A stretch of DNA of 64,000 nt from Pantoea sp. At-9b (GTDB taxonomy: Bacteria; Pseudomonadota; Gammaproteobacteria; Enterobacterales; Enterobacteriaceae). Location: the NCBI RefSeq assembly GCF_000175935.2, contig NC_014837.1, forward strand, positions 310,001 through 374,000, given 5' to 3'. The position numbers and the translations under genes were made by a program. The notes below the pieces were generated by a model, which did not search any database, had not been told where the DNA came from, and saw only the letters and a program-made list of their open reading frames with translations. Shown here piece by piece: positions 1 through 9,682 of the stretch; the stretch's first letter is position 1, and each line of letters opens with the position of its first letter.

Positions 1-1124
1 GTATAGAGACGGCTGAAGCGATCGATAAAACGCTCGACCGGTGCGCGATGGCTTTCCGCTTCCTCAATCAGTTGCAGGATACGGTCGATGGCGCTGTGGC
101 CGGGTTCAGAAATCACCTGCAACCTGACCAGACGATCGACGCTGGTGGCTCCGGCCATAACCGTCTCGCCAGGCTGGCGTGCTACCGGCACTGATTCGCC
201 AGTTAATGCGCTTTCGTCAAAGCTGGCGGCGCTGGCAAGTAACTCGCCATCGGCAGGCAAACGGCCACCCGCCGCGACTTCAATCACATCTCCGGGACGT
301 AACTCCGCCAGCGCCACCTGCTCACGCAGTGCGCCGCGCACGCGGGTGGCGGTATCGGGGCGCAACGCCATCAGCGCGGTCACACCGCGACGGGCGCGCG
401 TGGCGGCATAGGCTTCCAGACGTTCGCCCAGTTGAAACAGCAGCAAAACCATCGCGGCTTCGGCATGTGCACCAATCACCAGCGCACCGCCAGCGGCGAG
501 CGTCATCAGGGTTTCGATGCTGAAAGGGGAACCGCTGCGCAGCAGACGCCAGGCGCTGCGGGCAACCGGCAGCAGGCCGACTAAGGTGGTGATGACAAAC
601 AAGCGATCGCCCCACAGCGGGGACGTCAGGCTGAGCAGCCAGCTGGCAAGCATCAACAGTGCCAGCAGCAGCAAACCGGCGTTTTCCCGCAAGCGAGCGG
701 GCTGGGTTTGCACATCGGCGGCGATCAGGCTGAAACCGGCGCTTTTGACCGCCTGTTCAATCGCCGGACGGATATCGTTTTCGGCATCGACCACCAATTT
801 CTCACTGGCGAAGATGACACGGGCGTTGCGTACCTGTGGCAGTTTTTGTACGGCGGTTTCGATTTTGCGTGCACAGCTCGGGCAATCCATCCCGGCAATT
901 TGCCAGCGGAATTGATGGGCGCTGGGGCCGGGCCTGTCGCTCTCTTCGTCGGTGTCGCCACCGCCGGGACTGCCGTTATCGCAGCAGCTACAGTTGCTGT
1001 CTGGCGTCACCGGCTGTGCGGCGGAAATCTGTAGCGTCACCGGGCGTGCACGGCTGATGCCGCAAAGCGGCTGCGGTTTGTTATGGCTTTTGCCACAACG
1101 GCAGGCGTGGGTATGTTGATGCAT
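1..1124 (-). CDS. zntA: Zn(II)/Cd(II)/Pb(II)-exporting P1B-type ATPase ZntA (3' part outside window)
   Basis: This is a partial gene: reading from ATG at 1124 leftwards, the frame is open to base 1, giving the first ~374 residues. The N-terminus is His/Cys-rich (HQHTHACRCGKSH, then CSCC), followed by a heavy-metal-associated domain with GMDCPSC, early membrane helices, and the actuator TGES motif (ALTGESVPV). The phosphorylation site DKTG and the CPC helix lie beyond the window. The family exports zinc, cadmium and lead from the cytoplasm using ATP. GGAGG precedes the start codon. A ZntR-type operator lies directly upstream, as in E. coli. The metal-binding CPSC differs from the E. coli CAAC spacing residues but keeps both cysteines. 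Confidence 0.95.
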   Translation of the reverse strand, partial: MHQHTHACRCGKSHNKPQPLCGISRARPVTLQISAAQPVTPDSNCSCCDNGSPGGGDTDEESDRPGPSAHQFRWQIAGMDCPSCARKIETAVQKLPQVRNARVIFASEKLVVDAENDIRPAIEQAVKSAGFSLIAADVQTQPARLRENAGLLLLALLMLASWLLSLTSPLWGDRLFVITTLVGLLPVARSAWRLLRSGSPFSIETLMTLAAGGALVIGAHAEAAMVLLLFQLGERLEAYAATRARRGVTALMALRPDTATRVRGALREQVALAELRPGDVIEVAAGGRLPADGELLASAASFDESALTGESVPVARQPGETVMAGATSVDRLVRLQVISEPGHSAIDRILQLIEEAESHRAPVERFIDRFSRLY

Positions 1125-1165
1125 GTAACCTCCGGATTCAGGGACGGACGAAGGTCCGTACCCTG

Positions 1166-1197
1166 ATGCTACACTCTGGAGTGCACTCCAGAGTCAA
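1166..1197 (-). promoter_or_regulatory. zntA promoter with ZntR (MerR-type) operator
   Basis: A perfect 22-base palindrome, ACTCTGGAGT GC ACTCCAGAGT, occupies 1173-1194. Read on the minus strand, TTGACT (1192-1197) and TAGCAT (1166-1171) are separated by 20 bases. Such over-long spacing is typical of MerR-family promoters, where the regulator untwists DNA to align the two hexamers. The E. coli ZntR site has the same arms with a CG centre. Zinc-dependent activation of zntA is inferred from this match. Confidence 0.92.
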
Positions 1198-1218
1198 GCG
1201 CGGAAGATGACTTTTTCT

Positions 1219-1848
1219 TCAATTGAGCCACAAAGAGCGCACGATCATAAAATGACCGGCAAAGTAGCAGGCCGCAACGATGGCGCTATCGGCGCGGAAA
1301 CGACGGCGATAGTGGGTGATAAACCAGACGATATTTGCCAGCAGCAGCAGCCCGGCACCGACCAGCAGCGAGAAGCTGTAATCCGTCGGACGGAAGAAGT
1401 AGTTTTCAGCCGCCATCCAGGTCATCACCAGCGTCATGCCGATAAAGGTACACACCGGCCAGCGTAACTCTTCCAGCTTGGTCCAGATGATGCCAATCAA
1501 TATCACGCCGATGATCAATAGCGTGAGCGGCACCGGCCAGAAGAAGCTGACCGTCATGTGTGCGGCAAAGCTGATGGTGTAGAGCAGATGCGAGAGAAAG
1601 AAAGCACCCAGCGCATACAGCATCTGCTGGCGTGGCAGCAGCGTCAACGCATCGCCAACCAGTGTGGCAACCAGGCCTGCGAGAATCAGGTAATCGGTGG
1701 GGTTAAAGGTAGGCGCTTGCCAGGCCCAGGCCACCAGCAGCAACAGGGTGACGGGTTTAAATAACCAACGCTGCCACTGCGGGCCGCGGTAAGTTGCATC
1801 GACATAGAGCCAACCGGAAAAAAGTACGGCAAGGAAAGACCAAAGCAT
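1219..1848 (-). CDS. yhhN: Lysoplasmalogenase family membrane protein YhhN
   Basis: 209-residue TMEM86/YhhN-family protein with about eight hydrophobic segments from the N-terminus ([13 protein letters not shown]) onwards. Characterised animal members hydrolyse the vinyl-ether bond of lysoplasmalogens; the bacterial role is unclear. ATG at 1848 is the first start of the frame and is followed directly by a membrane helix. It is next to zntA and divergent from yhhM, as in E. coli. Family assignment is firm, enzymatic activity is not shown by the sequence. Confidence 0.9.
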   Translation of the reverse strand: MLWSFLAVLFSGWLYVDATYRGPQWQRWLFKPVTLLLLVAWAWQAPTFNPTDYLILAGLVATLVGDALTLLPRQQMLYALGAFFLSHLLYTISFAAHMTVSFFWPVPLTLLIIGVILIGIIWTKLEELRWPVCTFIGMTLVMTWMAAENYFFRPTDYSFSLLVGAGLLLLANIVWFITHYRRRFRADSAIVAACYFAGHFMIVRSLWLN

Positions 1849-2012
1849 GTTTTCTCCCTTTTCTGGACGTGATGTCCGCCAGTCTGATGAATTTTCCCAA
1901 AAACGCGATCCCAGTGTAAGTTACCGGCGGTGAATGTGACAATCGGGCAACTCTGGTTGTATGCTTGGCCCTCTTAACCTTTCCGACATTAACGCAAAGC
2001 ACGAGAGAAAAC

Positions 2013-2369
2013 ATGAGCAAACCACCGCTACTCTTTTTTATCGTACTGGCGATTATTGCTGTTTTGGCGACCCGTCAGTTTATCAAGCAACGCCGTGAAA
2101 CGGCGGTGAACGATGCCTCCCCGATCCAAACCCTGAGCGTCGAAATCAAAACCAAGCGAGAATATCCGTCACCCAATCGCCGTTCGCGCCAGCGTGAAGT
2201 GATTGCCGGAGAAGATATGCGTTATGAAGCCTGGTTCCATCCGCTGAATGGGGCGGGAGATTTTAAGCTGGTGATCAATGCCGGGGATTATCATCAGATG
2301 GATAAAGGGGTGAAAGGCGAGCTGAAAATGCAGGGCAGCCGCTTTGTCAGTTTTACCCCGGCACAGTGA
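2013..2369 (+). CDS. yhhM: DUF2500 family protein YhhM
   Basis: 118-residue protein with one N-terminal membrane anchor (LLFFIVLAIIAVLA, about residues 5-18) followed by a basic linker and a soluble domain. It matches E. coli YhhM, a protein of unknown function. The frame opens earlier at 1965, but ATG at 2013 is chosen because GAGAGAAA lies just upstream and the membrane helix then starts at the N-terminus. Divergent from yhhN, convergent with yhhL. Confidence 0.88.
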   Translation: MSKPPLLFFIVLAIIAVLATRQFIKQRRETAVNDASPIQTLSVEIKTKREYPSPNRRSRQREVIAGEDMRYEAWFHPLNGAGDFKLVINAGDYHQMDKGVKGELKMQGSRFVSFTPAQ

Positions 2370-2382
2370 TCATGCAGAAACA

Positions 2383-2652
2383 TTATCCTTTGGGATAATG
2401 TTTCTTTTGCCACGCCAGCAGTTCAAACACGCCAAAGAAGAAAATCTTTAATTGCGTGGCACGTCCCAATTTTGGCGCTTCCTTTGGCTGCGTGGCGCGC
2501 AGCAATACCAGCTGCAAACCATGCATAATCACCATAAAGAACAACGCTACATGCACGAAATAGCGTAGCGGGGTGGGGAACGGCTGGACCAGATTTAACA
2601 ACAAAAAGGCCCAGACGCAGATCATTAATAAACGTCCCAGATTAAGCCACAT
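2383..2652 (-). CDS. yhhL: DUF1145 family membrane protein YhhL
   Basis: 89-residue protein with three probable membrane helices (MWLNLGRLLMICVWAFLLL; YFVHVALFFMVIMHGLQL; a weaker C-terminal one). The start ATG at 2652 overlaps the rsmD stop by one base (TGATG), so the two are translationally coupled as in E. coli. A longer frame exists upstream but lies inside rsmD. Function unknown. Confidence 0.88.
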   Translation of the reverse strand: MWLNLGRLLMICVWAFLLLNLVQPFPTPLRYFVHVALFFMVIMHGLQLVLLRATQPKEAPKLGRATQLKIFFFGVFELLAWQKKHYPKG

Positions 2653-3242
2653 CACGCATCTCCTTGTTGGCGTTGATATAAACGATAAGCCACCTGTCCG
2701 GCAATTTTCTCGCGGTACAAATCCCAACTCGCAGGCACCGGCGGTACACCCTGTTCCACTTCGCTTTCGACGTAGATCAGCGCTTCCGCCGCCAGCCAGC
2801 CGTTTTGCTCCAGCAGCGCCAGCGTCTCCTGCAACAGCCCCTTGCGGAACGGCGGATCGACAAACACTACGTCAAAGGGTTCGCCCGGCTGGCTCAGCCA
2901 TTGCAGCGTATTGGTCTGCACCACCTTGCCATGGCTGGCACGCAGCGTTTGCAGGTTTTGCATTAATTGCTGGGCGACCGGGCGCTCCAGTTCCAACAGG
3001 GTAGCAGAGGCGGCAAAGCGCGACAGCGCTTCGAGGCCGAGCGCGCCGCTACCGGCAAAGCAATCCAGGCAGCGTGCCTGCTGAATATCCGGGGCCAGCC
3101 AGTTAAACAAGGTTTCGCGTACCCGATCGGTGGTCGGACGTAGGCCAGCGCTGTCGGGCACCGGCAATTTACGGCCGCGCCATTGACCGCCAATGATGCG
3201 GATCTGACCAGCAGCGCCGCTGCTGCGGGGGGATTTACTCAT
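2652..3242 (-). CDS. rsmD: 16S rRNA m2G966 methyltransferase RsmD
   Basis: About 196 residues. It methylates N2 of guanine 966 in 16S rRNA during 30S assembly using S-adenosylmethionine. Visible motifs: IRIIGGQWRGRKLP near the N-terminus, the SAM-binding DCFAGSGALGLEALSR, and the catalytic FVDPPFRKG. ATG at 3242 is preferred; an in-frame GTG three codons upstream (3251) is the alternative. Divergent from ftsY and coupled to yhhL. Confidence 0.95.
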   Translation of the reverse strand: MSKSPRSSGAAGQIRIIGGQWRGRKLPVPDSAGLRPTTDRVRETLFNWLAPDIQQARCLDCFAGSGALGLEALSRFAASATLLELERPVAQQLMQNLQTLRASHGKVVQTNTLQWLSQPGEPFDVVFVDPPFRKGLLQETLALLEQNGWLAAEALIYVESEVEQGVPPVPASWDLYREKIAGQVAYRLYQRQQGDA

Positions 3243-3472
3243 TTTGCTCACAACTCGTCATAATTTGTTGCGTAGTTTAACGGGCGTGGAAGGCAGAAGA
3301 AACGTAAAAAAGGGTGCTGTGGTGCGCTGGCTGGAAAGTGTTAGACTAGTGAGTTGGTATGGCGCGCGTAATGCACTGATTTTTTCGCGGCTGAAGCCTT
3401 CAAATTGAATTTTTTTATCCCCTGGGAACAGCGTGCTACCGGGAATAAGCCATCGAGGAGTGTGGTTACACA

Positions 3473-4837
3473 ATGGCAAAAGAGAAAAAACGCGGCTTTT
3501 TTTCCTGGCTAGGCTTTGGCAAAGAAGAAGAGACGCAACAGCCTGCCGAAGAGCAGCAACAACCCGCTGAGGTGGCGCAGGAGCCAGCCGTTGAAGAGAG
3601 CGCGTTAGATCGCGCCGAAGCGCAGGCGGAAGAAACCGTTGCCGTCACCGAGCAGGTGGCTGAGCAGCCGGTTGCCGCGCCGGAGGTTGTTGTCGCAGAA
3701 GAAGCCCTGCCAGAAACGCAGCAGCAACCGGAGCTTGAGCCGGTAGCCGAAGCCACGCAGGACGAAGAAGACAGCCCGCTCAGCGATGAAGAGCTGGAAG
3801 CGTTGGCGTTGGCAGAAGACGCACCCGAAGCGGAGCCGGAGGTCGTTGAGGATACCGTCAGCGATCTGCCACTGGCCGCCGCCCCAATGGTGGCGCAGGA
3901 GCAGGAGCGCCCCACCAAAGAGGGCTTCTTTGCCCGTCTGAAACGCAGCCTGGTAAAAACCCGTGCCAATCTGGGTTCTGGCTTTATCAGTCTGTTCCGC
4001 GGCAAAAAAATCGATGACGATCTGTTTGAGGAACTGGAAGAGCAGTTGCTGATTGCGGACGTTGGGGTTGAAACCACGCGTCGCATCATCACGAATCTGA
4101 CGCAGCAGGCAGACCGCAAACAACTGCGTGATGCGGAAGCGCTGTATGGCCTGTTGAAAACCGAGATGGCCGGGATTCTCGACAAAGTGGATGCGCCGCT
4201 GGATGTCTCCGGAAAAACACCGTTTGTTATCCTGATGGTTGGGGTCAACGGGGTCGGTAAAACCACCACCATCGGCAAGCTGGCGCGCCAGTATCAGGCC
4301 GAAGGCAAATCCGTGATGCTGGCGGCGGGCGATACCTTCCGTGCGGCTGCGGTAGAGCAATTGCAGGTCTGGGGTCAGCGCAACAACATCCCGGTTATCG
4401 CGCAGCATACCGGTGCGGATTCCGCGTCAGTGATTTTTGACGCCATCCAGGCTGCGAAAGCGCGTAACGTCGATGTGTTGATCGCCGATACCGCCGGACG
4501 TCTGCAAAACAAATCGCACCTGATGGAAGAACTGAAGAAAATCACCCGCGTGATGAAGAAACTGGATGAAGATGCGCCGCATGAAGTGATGCTGACCATC
4601 GATGCCAGCACCGGGCAGAACGCCATCAGCCAGGCGAAACTGTTCCATGAAGCGGTGGGCCTGACCGGCATCACCCTGACAAAACTGGATGGCACCGCGA
4701 AAGGTGGTGTGATCTTCTCGGTTGCCGATCAGTTTGGCATTCCGATTCGTTATATCGGTGTCGGGGAAGGCATCGAGGATTTACGGCCGTTTAAGGCCGC
4801 AGACTTTATTGAGGCACTGTTTGCCCGAGAGGACTAA
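3473..4837 (+). CDS. ftsY: Signal recognition particle receptor FtsY
   Basis: 454 residues. SRP receptor GTPase that docks SRP-ribosome complexes at the inner membrane. An acidic Glu/Ala/Gln-rich A domain (about residues 10-140) precedes the NG domain: G1 GVNGVGKTTT near residue 257, DTAGR near 338, TKLDGTAKGG near 402. Shorter than E. coli FtsY (497 residues) mostly through the variable A domain. First gene of the conserved ftsY-ftsE-ftsX cluster, 5 bases before ftsE. Confidence 0.98.
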   Translation: MAKEKKRGFFSWLGFGKEEETQQPAEEQQQPAEVAQEPAVEESALDRAEAQAEETVAVTEQVAEQPVAAPEVVVAEEALPETQQQPELEPVAEATQDEEDSPLSDEELEALALAEDAPEAEPEVVEDTVSDLPLAAAPMVAQEQERPTKEGFFARLKRSLVKTRANLGSGFISLFRGKKIDDDLFEELEEQLLIADVGVETTRRIITNLTQQADRKQLRDAEALYGLLKTEMAGILDKVDAPLDVSGKTPFVILMVGVNGVGKTTTIGKLARQYQAEGKSVMLAAGDTFRAAAVEQLQVWGQRNNIPVIAQHTGADSASVIFDAIQAAKARNVDVLIADTAGRLQNKSHLMEELKKITRVMKKLDEDAPHEVMLTIDASTGQNAISQAKLFHEAVGLTGITLTKLDGTAKGGVIFSVADQFGIPIRYIGVGEGIEDLRPFKAADFIEALFARED

Positions 4838-4842
4838 TTGGG

Positions 4843-5511
4843 ATGATTCGCTTTGAAGAGGTCAGTAAGGCATATCTGGGCGGACGTCAGGCGCTCCAGG
4901 GGGTGGATTTTCATCTGCGCCCCGGCGAAATGGCGTTTCTGACCGGCCACTCTGGCGCGGGGAAAAGTACCTTACTGAAACTGATTTGTGGTATTGAGCG
5001 CCCGAGCGCCGGGAAAATCTGGTTCAGTGGGCACGACATCTCCCGGCTGCGGAATAGCGAAGTGCCCTTTTTGCGTCGTCAGATTGGCATGATCTTCCAG
5101 GATCACCACCTGCTGATGGATCGTTCGGTGTATGACAACGTGGCGATCCCGCTGATTATCTCGGGAGCCAGCGGTGAGGATATTCGTCGTCGCGTCTCGG
5201 CGGCGCTGGATAAAGTAGGCCTGCTCGACAAAGCGAAAAGTTTCCCGATTCAGCTCTCTGGCGGTGAACAGCAGCGCGTCGGCATTGCGCGTGCAGTGGT
5301 GAATAAACCCGCCGTGCTGCTGGCGGATGAACCGACCGGTAACCTTGATGAAGCGCTGTCGGAAGATATTCTGCGCCTGTTTGAAGAGTTTAACCGCGTG
5401 GGTGTGACGGTGCTGATGGCTACCCACGATATGGGCCTGATCGCCCGTCGTAACTATCGCATGATGACGCTCAATCAGGGACGCCTGCACGGAGGCCATG
5501 ATGGTCAATAA
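4843..5511 (+). CDS. ftsE: Cell division ATP-binding protein FtsE
   Basis: 222 residues. ABC-type ATPase that with FtsX regulates septal peptidoglycan hydrolases through EnvC-type activators. Walker [10 protein letters not shown] near residue 36, signature LSGGEQQR near 140, Walker [11 protein letters not shown] near 160, H-loop ATHD. Five bases after ftsY; its end overlaps the start of ftsX, indicating co-translation. Confidence 0.98.
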   Translation: MIRFEEVSKAYLGGRQALQGVDFHLRPGEMAFLTGHSGAGKSTLLKLICGIERPSAGKIWFSGHDISRLRNSEVPFLRRQIGMIFQDHHLLMDRSVYDNVAIPLIISGASGEDIRRRVSAALDKVGLLDKAKSFPIQLSGGEQQRVGIARAVVNKPAVLLADEPTGNLDEALSEDILRLFEEFNRVGVTVLMATHDMGLIARRNYRMMTLNQGRLHGGHDGQ

Positions 5512-6484
5512 ACGCAATAAGCGCGCACCCGCGCCGAAAGCGAAACAGCCTTCGAAAAGCAAAGCGCTGAAGGGCGGCTGGCAGGAGCAGTGGCGCTATG
5601 CGCTGCGCGGCACGCTGTCCGACATGTGGCGTCAGCCGTTGGCGACGTTGCTGACGGTGATGGTGATTGCTATCTCGCTGACGCTGCCCAGCGTCTGCTA
5701 TATGGTGTGGAAAAACGTCAGTCAGGCGGCGACCCAGTGGTATCCGGCACCGCAGCTGACGGTGTATCTCTCCAAAACGCTGGATGACACGGCGGCAGAG
5801 AACGTTACTACGCAACTGAAACAGTTGGATGGCGTGAAAAATGTCGATTATCTGACGCGAGAAGAGGCGCTTAACGAGTTCCGCAACTGGTCTGGTTTTG
5901 GCGGCGCGATGGATATGCTGGAGCAGAATCCGCTACCGGCGGTGGCGATTATCACGCCGAAGCTGAATTTCCAGAGTGCCGATACGCTGGCGAGCCTGCG
6001 TGATCGCGTGTCGAAAGTGCAGGGCGTGGATGAAGTCCGTATGGACGATAGCTGGTTTGCCCGTCTGGCGGCGTTGTCCGGGCTGGTGGGACAAATTGCC
6101 GAGATCATTGGCTTGCTGATGGTCGTTGCGGTATTCCTGGTGATAGGTAACAGCGTCCGCCTCAGTATCTTTGCACGCCGTGACACCATCAACGTGCAGA
6201 AATTGCTGGGGGCCACTGACGGCTTTATTCTGCGTCCGTTCCTGTATGGCGGAGCAATGCTGGGCTTCAGCGGTGCGGTGCTGTCACTGATCCTGTCTGA
6301 GGTGCTGGTGCTGCGTCTGCAATCGGTGGTCGCCCAGGTGGCGCAGGTGTTTGGCACCAGCTTTGATCTGGAAGGCTTTTCCTGGGATGAAGCGCTGTTG
6401 TTGCTGTTGATTGCCGCCATCATCGGCTGGATTGCTGCCTGGCTGGCGACGGTACAACATTTACGCCGATTTACGCCCCAGTAA
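5498..6484 (+). CDS. ftsX: Cell division protein FtsX
   Basis: 328 residues. Integral membrane partner of FtsE. N-terminal basic cytoplasmic segment, first helix around [20 protein letters not shown], a large periplasmic domain that in E. coli binds EnvC, then three C-terminal helices ([14 protein letters not shown] onwards). Two adjacent ATG codons exist (5498 and 5501); GGAGG at 5491-5495 fits 5501 better. Overlaps ftsE by 11-14 bases. The basic N-terminal tail is about 24 residues shorter than in E. coli. Confidence 0.97.
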   Translation: MMVNKRNKRAPAPKAKQPSKSKALKGGWQEQWRYALRGTLSDMWRQPLATLLTVMVIAISLTLPSVCYMVWKNVSQAATQWYPAPQLTVYLSKTLDDTAAENVTTQLKQLDGVKNVDYLTREEALNEFRNWSGFGGAMDMLEQNPLPAVAIITPKLNFQSADTLASLRDRVSKVQGVDEVRMDDSWFARLAALSGLVGQIAEIIGLLMVVAVFLVIGNSVRLSIFARRDTINVQKLLGATDGFILRPFLYGGAMLGFSGAVLSLILSEVLVLRLQSVVAQVAQVFGTSFDLEGFSWDEALLLLLIAAIIGWIAAWLATVQHLRRFTPQ

Positions 6485-6514
6485 ACGCCTGACACATTTT
6501 TTTGGTATAATAGT

Positions 6515-6549
6515 CCTCTGCTGCCGACAAACGGGTGCAGAGGATTTTT
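6515..6549 (+). terminator. Rho-independent terminator after ftsX
   Basis: CCTCTGC (6515-6521) pairs with GCAGAGG (6537-6543) across a 15-base loop and is followed by ATTTTT. It would separate the ftsYEX transcript from the rpoH promoters; read-through is possible given the large loop. Confidence 0.6.
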
Positions 6550-6598
6550 CTCCGCTTCCCTTCCTGTCATCTGTGTGTAAAATATTCACTGTTACAAT

Positions 6599-6626
6599 GG
6601 AACTTGTGGATAACTTGGATCTCTAA
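6599..6626 (+). promoter_or_regulatory. Sigma-E type rpoH promoter with overlapping DnaA box
   Basis: GGAACTT (6599-6605), 16 bases, then TCTAA (6622-6626) match the sigma-E -35 and -10 consensus. The E. coli rpoH P3 promoter has the same arrangement. The spacer contains TGTGGATAA (6605-6613), an exact minus-strand DnaA box (TTATCCACA); DnaA also binds this promoter region in E. coli. The start codon is about 107 bases downstream of the -10. Confidence 0.85.
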
Positions 6627-6732
6627 GTTCGGGTAGCACAGATTGCTTTCAGATTTCCAGCAACGTTGACGTAATGTATCGTTTGCTCATGGGAACGTGC
6701 AGCAATATTCCACTGAATTTGTGAGGGTTTGA

Positions 6733-7590
6733 ATGACCAAAGAAATGCAAACTTTAGCTATTGCTCCTCTTGGTAACCTGGAATCGTATATTCGGGCTGC
6801 CAACGTCTGGCCGATGCTGTCGGCAGAAGAGGAAAAAGCGCTGGCTGAACGGCTGCATTACCAGGGCGATCTGGATGCGGCTAAGACGCTGATCCTGTCT
6901 CATCTGCGCTTTGTTGTTCATATCGCTCGTAACTATTCCGGTTACGGCTTGCCACAGGCAGACCTGATTCAGGAAGGGAACATCGGCCTGATGAAGGCGG
7001 TGCGTCGCTTCAATCCTGAAGTTGGTGTGCGTCTGGTGTCGTTTGCCGTGCACTGGATTAAAGCTGAGATTCACGAATACGTACTGCGTAACTGGCGTAT
7101 CGTGAAGGTCGCTACCACGAAAGCACAGCGTAAGCTGTTCTTTAACCTGCGTAAAACCAAGCAGCGTCTGGGCTGGTTTAACCAGGATGAAGTCGAGATG
7201 GTAGCGCGCGAGCTGGGCGTGAGCAGCAAAGATGTGCGTGAAATGGAATCGCGCATGGCGGCACAGGATATGACTTTCGACATGTCGGCTGACGACGAAA
7301 ACGGCGAAAGCAAGACCATGGCTCCGGTGCTGTATCTGCAGGATAAAACCTCTGACTTTGCCGACGGTATTGAAGAGGACAACTGGGATGCACACGCCGC
7401 CGACAAACTGACCGACGCGATGCAGGGCCTGGACGAGCGTAGTCAGCACATCATCCGTGCGCGCTGGCTGGATGAAGAGAACAAAACCACGTTGCAGGAA
7501 CTGGCCGATCAATACGGTGTTTCCGCAGAGCGTGTACGCCAGCTGGAAAAGAACGCCATGAAGAAATTACGTATGGCGATTGAAGCCTGA
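6733..7590 (+). CDS. rpoH: RNA polymerase heat-shock sigma factor RpoH (sigma-32)
   Basis: 285 residues. Directs RNA polymerase to heat-shock promoters. Region 2 is visible ([37 protein letters not shown]), the RpoH-specific box QRKLFFNLR lies near residues 132-140, and region 4.2 helix-turn-helix [21 protein letters not shown] is near the C-terminus. Own promoters upstream, including a sigma-E type. Heat control of translation by mRNA structure is known for E. coli and likely here, not tested. Confidence 0.99.
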   Translation: MTKEMQTLAIAPLGNLESYIRAANVWPMLSAEEEKALAERLHYQGDLDAAKTLILSHLRFVVHIARNYSGYGLPQADLIQEGNIGLMKAVRRFNPEVGVRLVSFAVHWIKAEIHEYVLRNWRIVKVATTKAQRKLFFNLRKTKQRLGWFNQDEVEMVARELGVSSKDVREMESRMAAQDMTFDMSADDENGESKTMAPVLYLQDKTSDFADGIEEDNWDAHAADKLTDAMQGLDERSQHIIRARWLDEENKTTLQELADQYGVSAERVRQLEKNAMKKLRMAIEA

Positions 7591-7608
7591 TAAGGCACTG
7601 TCAGAAAG

Positions 7609-7633
7609 GGCGACTCAGCGAGTCGCCTTTTTT
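7609..7633 (+). terminator. Rho-independent terminator of rpoH
   Basis: GGCGACT (7609-7615), loop CAGCG, AGTCGCC (7621-7627), then six T. Located 18 bases after the rpoH stop codon. Confidence 0.93.
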
Positions 7634-7644
7634 ATGCCTGCGAT

Positions 7645-8031
7645 TTAGCGCGTCCAGCCATCGGCCTGAGCGCGGAAGCCGCAAGCCTGCATAAACGCCG
7701 CCCGCACGGCCTGATCATCGTCGCCATCATCGGCCACCCACCACGCTGCCAGTGCGCTGTTCTGTGCCAGCGTCTCCTCCAGCAAATATTTCCCCACACC
7801 ACGTCGGCGCGTCACTTCCCGTACCTGAAGATGCGTAATTTTTCCCTGCACGCCCTGAATGGTCAGTTGCAGTGCTGCCAGCAGACGATCATTAAAGCGT
7901 GCGGCATACATGCGCTGCGTTTCGCTTAGCCGGGATTCCAGTTGCGAAATATCGATCTCCGGCCAGACTTTGGTCAGGTCGATTCGATCCTGCGTCGTCA
8001 ACGATGTTAAGCGCTGAATAGTGAGCTTCAT
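7645..8031 (-). CDS. panM: PanD maturation factor PanM/PanZ (GNAT fold)
   Basis: 128 residues from ATG at 8031. In E. coli this protein triggers autocleavage of the aspartate decarboxylase PanD and, bound to coenzyme A or acetyl-CoA, feeds back on pantothenate synthesis. The acetyl-CoA loop RRRGVGKYLLEE and the N-terminus MKLTIQRL match the family. An in-frame start ten codons upstream (8061) is less likely because homologues begin at MKLT. Convergent with rpoH and next to livK, but the livJ gene that lies between rpoH and panM in E. coli is absent. Confidence 0.9.
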   Translation of the reverse strand: MKLTIQRLTSLTTQDRIDLTKVWPEIDISQLESRLSETQRMYAARFNDRLLAALQLTIQGVQGKITHLQVREVTRRRGVGKYLLEETLAQNSALAAWWVADDGDDDQAVRAAFMQACGFRAQADGWTR

Positions 8032-8435
8032 TCCCCGTACCTGTACTAGTGCAAAGGGCATAGTGTAGCGAATTTAGACAGTCAGAGCGCTGTCACTTTT
8101 TTTTGATGAAAATAGGTCAAACAACAGCCTGTTTGCCAGGATAATAGTTGAACAGGGCGATGGTTGATTAAATAGCCAGCATAATTAGCTGGCAAGTCGG
8201 CGAAAATACGGCCATAACAACCAGACGATTCTGCTGTTCAACCCGGCTATAACTGAATATGTCAGTTGATTTACAGAAGAAACTTCCTGTTTAATAACCT
8301 GAAAAATAAAGCCTTATTACCAATAAATGCCAGAAAAGTGCGCTAACTCATTATTCCAGAATCAGTTTTCCTCTTTCACTGGCAGAAAATAATCCAAACC
8401 ACAACAGACACGACACAACAGATGGGGAAGTTCGC
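8032..8435. other. Intergenic region between panM and livK
   Basis: About 400 AT-richer bases hold the divergent promoters of panM and livK. I see no confident hexamer pairs, coding region or structured RNA. In E. coli the liv genes are controlled by Lrp; no clear Lrp site could be assigned by eye. Confidence 0.5.
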
Positions 8436-9563
8436 ATGAAAATGAGTAAAGGACGCGCATTATTGGCGGGCTGCGTGGCGCTGGCGATGAGCCATGCGGC
8501 GCTGGCAAAAGACATCAAAATTGCCATCGTCGGCGCAGCAACCGGCCCGGTAGCCCAATACGGCGACATGCAATTTACCGGTGCGGCACAGGCCATTAAG
8601 GACATCAACGCGAAAGGCGGTGTCAACGGCGATAAACTGGTCGGCGTAGAATACGACGACGCCTGCGACCCGAAACAAGCGGTAGCGGTTGCCAACAAAG
8701 TTGTGAACGACGGCATCAAATACGTTATCGGCCACCTGTGCTCCTCTTCTACCCAGCCAGCGTCTGACATCTATAACGACGAAGGCGTGCTGATGATTAC
8801 CCCGGCAGCGACTGCACCGGAACTGACCGCGCGTGGTTATGCTGACGTGCTGCGCACCACCGGCCTGGATTCCGATCAAGGCCCGACGGCAGCAAACTAC
8901 ATCCTCGACACCATCAAACCAAAACGTATCGCTGTGGTGCATGACAAGCAGCAGTACGGCCAGGGTCTGGCGGAATCCGTGCAGAAAACCCTGAAAGCCA
9001 AAGGCGGCAACGTGGTGCTGTTCGAAGGCATCACCGCTGGCGATAAAGATTTCTCTACCCTGATTGCCCGTCTGAAGAAAGATAACGTCGACTTCGTTTA
9101 CTACGGTGGTTACTACCCGGAGCTGGGCCAGATTCTGCGTCAGGCCAAAGCAGCAGGTCTGAATGCTGGCTTTATGGGACCGGAAGGGGTGGGCAATGCC
9201 TCACTGTCTAACATTGCCGGTGATGCTTCTGAAGGTCTGTACGTGACGCTGCCGAAGCGCTACGACCAGTTGCCGGACAACAAAGCGATTGTGGACGCCA
9301 TCAAAGCCAATACCGCACCGAACCGCAAAGATCCGACCGGTCCGTTTGTCTGGACCACTTATGCCGCGATTCAGTCGCTGGTGGCCGGTATCGAGCGTAG
9401 CAAGAGCGACGAGCCTGACGCGATCGCGAAGAACCTGAAAGAAGGCGCGCCAGTGCCGACGGTGATGGGCAACCTGAGCTGGGACCAGAAAGGTGACCTG
9501 AAAGGCTTCGAGTTCGGCATCTTCAAATGGCATAAAGACGGCTCATCAACCGCGATCAAGTAA
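8436..9563 (+). CDS. livK: Branched-chain amino acid ABC transporter, periplasmic binding protein (LivK/LivJ type)
   Basis: 375 residues with a signal peptide ([24 protein letters not shown], cleavage after about residue 24). Mature protein is a type I periplasmic binding protein ([20 protein letters not shown]) with the conserved cysteine pair (DDACDP...GHLCSSS). Position before livHMGF favours LivK. LivJ and LivK are similar, and only one binding protein is present here, so ligand range (Leu only or Leu/Ile/Val) is undecided. Confidence 0.93.
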   Translation: MKMSKGRALLAGCVALAMSHAALAKDIKIAIVGAATGPVAQYGDMQFTGAAQAIKDINAKGGVNGDKLVGVEYDDACDPKQAVAVANKVVNDGIKYVIGHLCSSSTQPASDIYNDEGVLMITPAATAPELTARGYADVLRTTGLDSDQGPTAANYILDTIKPKRIAVVHDKQQYGQGLAESVQKTLKAKGGNVVLFEGITAGDKDFSTLIARLKKDNVDFVYYGGYYPELGQILRQAKAAGLNAGFMGPEGVGNASLSNIAGDASEGLYVTLPKRYDQLPDNKAIVDAIKANTAPNRKDPTGPFVWTTYAAIQSLVAGIERSKSDEPDAIAKNLKEGAPVPTVMGNLSWDQKGDLKGFEFGIFKWHKDGSSTAIK

Positions 9564-9587
9564 TCGTTGCATCCAGCACGATCGCAG

Positions 9588-9610
9588 GGGCGGCCTTCAG
9601 GCCGCCCTTA
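9588..9610 (+). terminator. Hairpin between livK and livH
   Basis: GGGCGGCC (9588-9595), loop of four, GGCCGCCC (9600-9607), followed only by TTAATC. A strong 8-bp stem without a full T-run; it may stabilise or attenuate so that the binding protein is made in excess over the membrane genes. Attenuation is inference. Confidence 0.65.
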
Positions 9611-9682
9611 ATCAAACCGGTTAATTTACCGCCAGTCGCGGTAACGATTTACCATCACGGACGTGTTTCTAAGGTACTTGTT

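Noticed and set aside
3466..4408. Long antisense frames opposite ftsY
   Set aside because: Ser- and Phe-rich translations that mirror the acidic A domain and GTPase domain of ftsY; no start signals.
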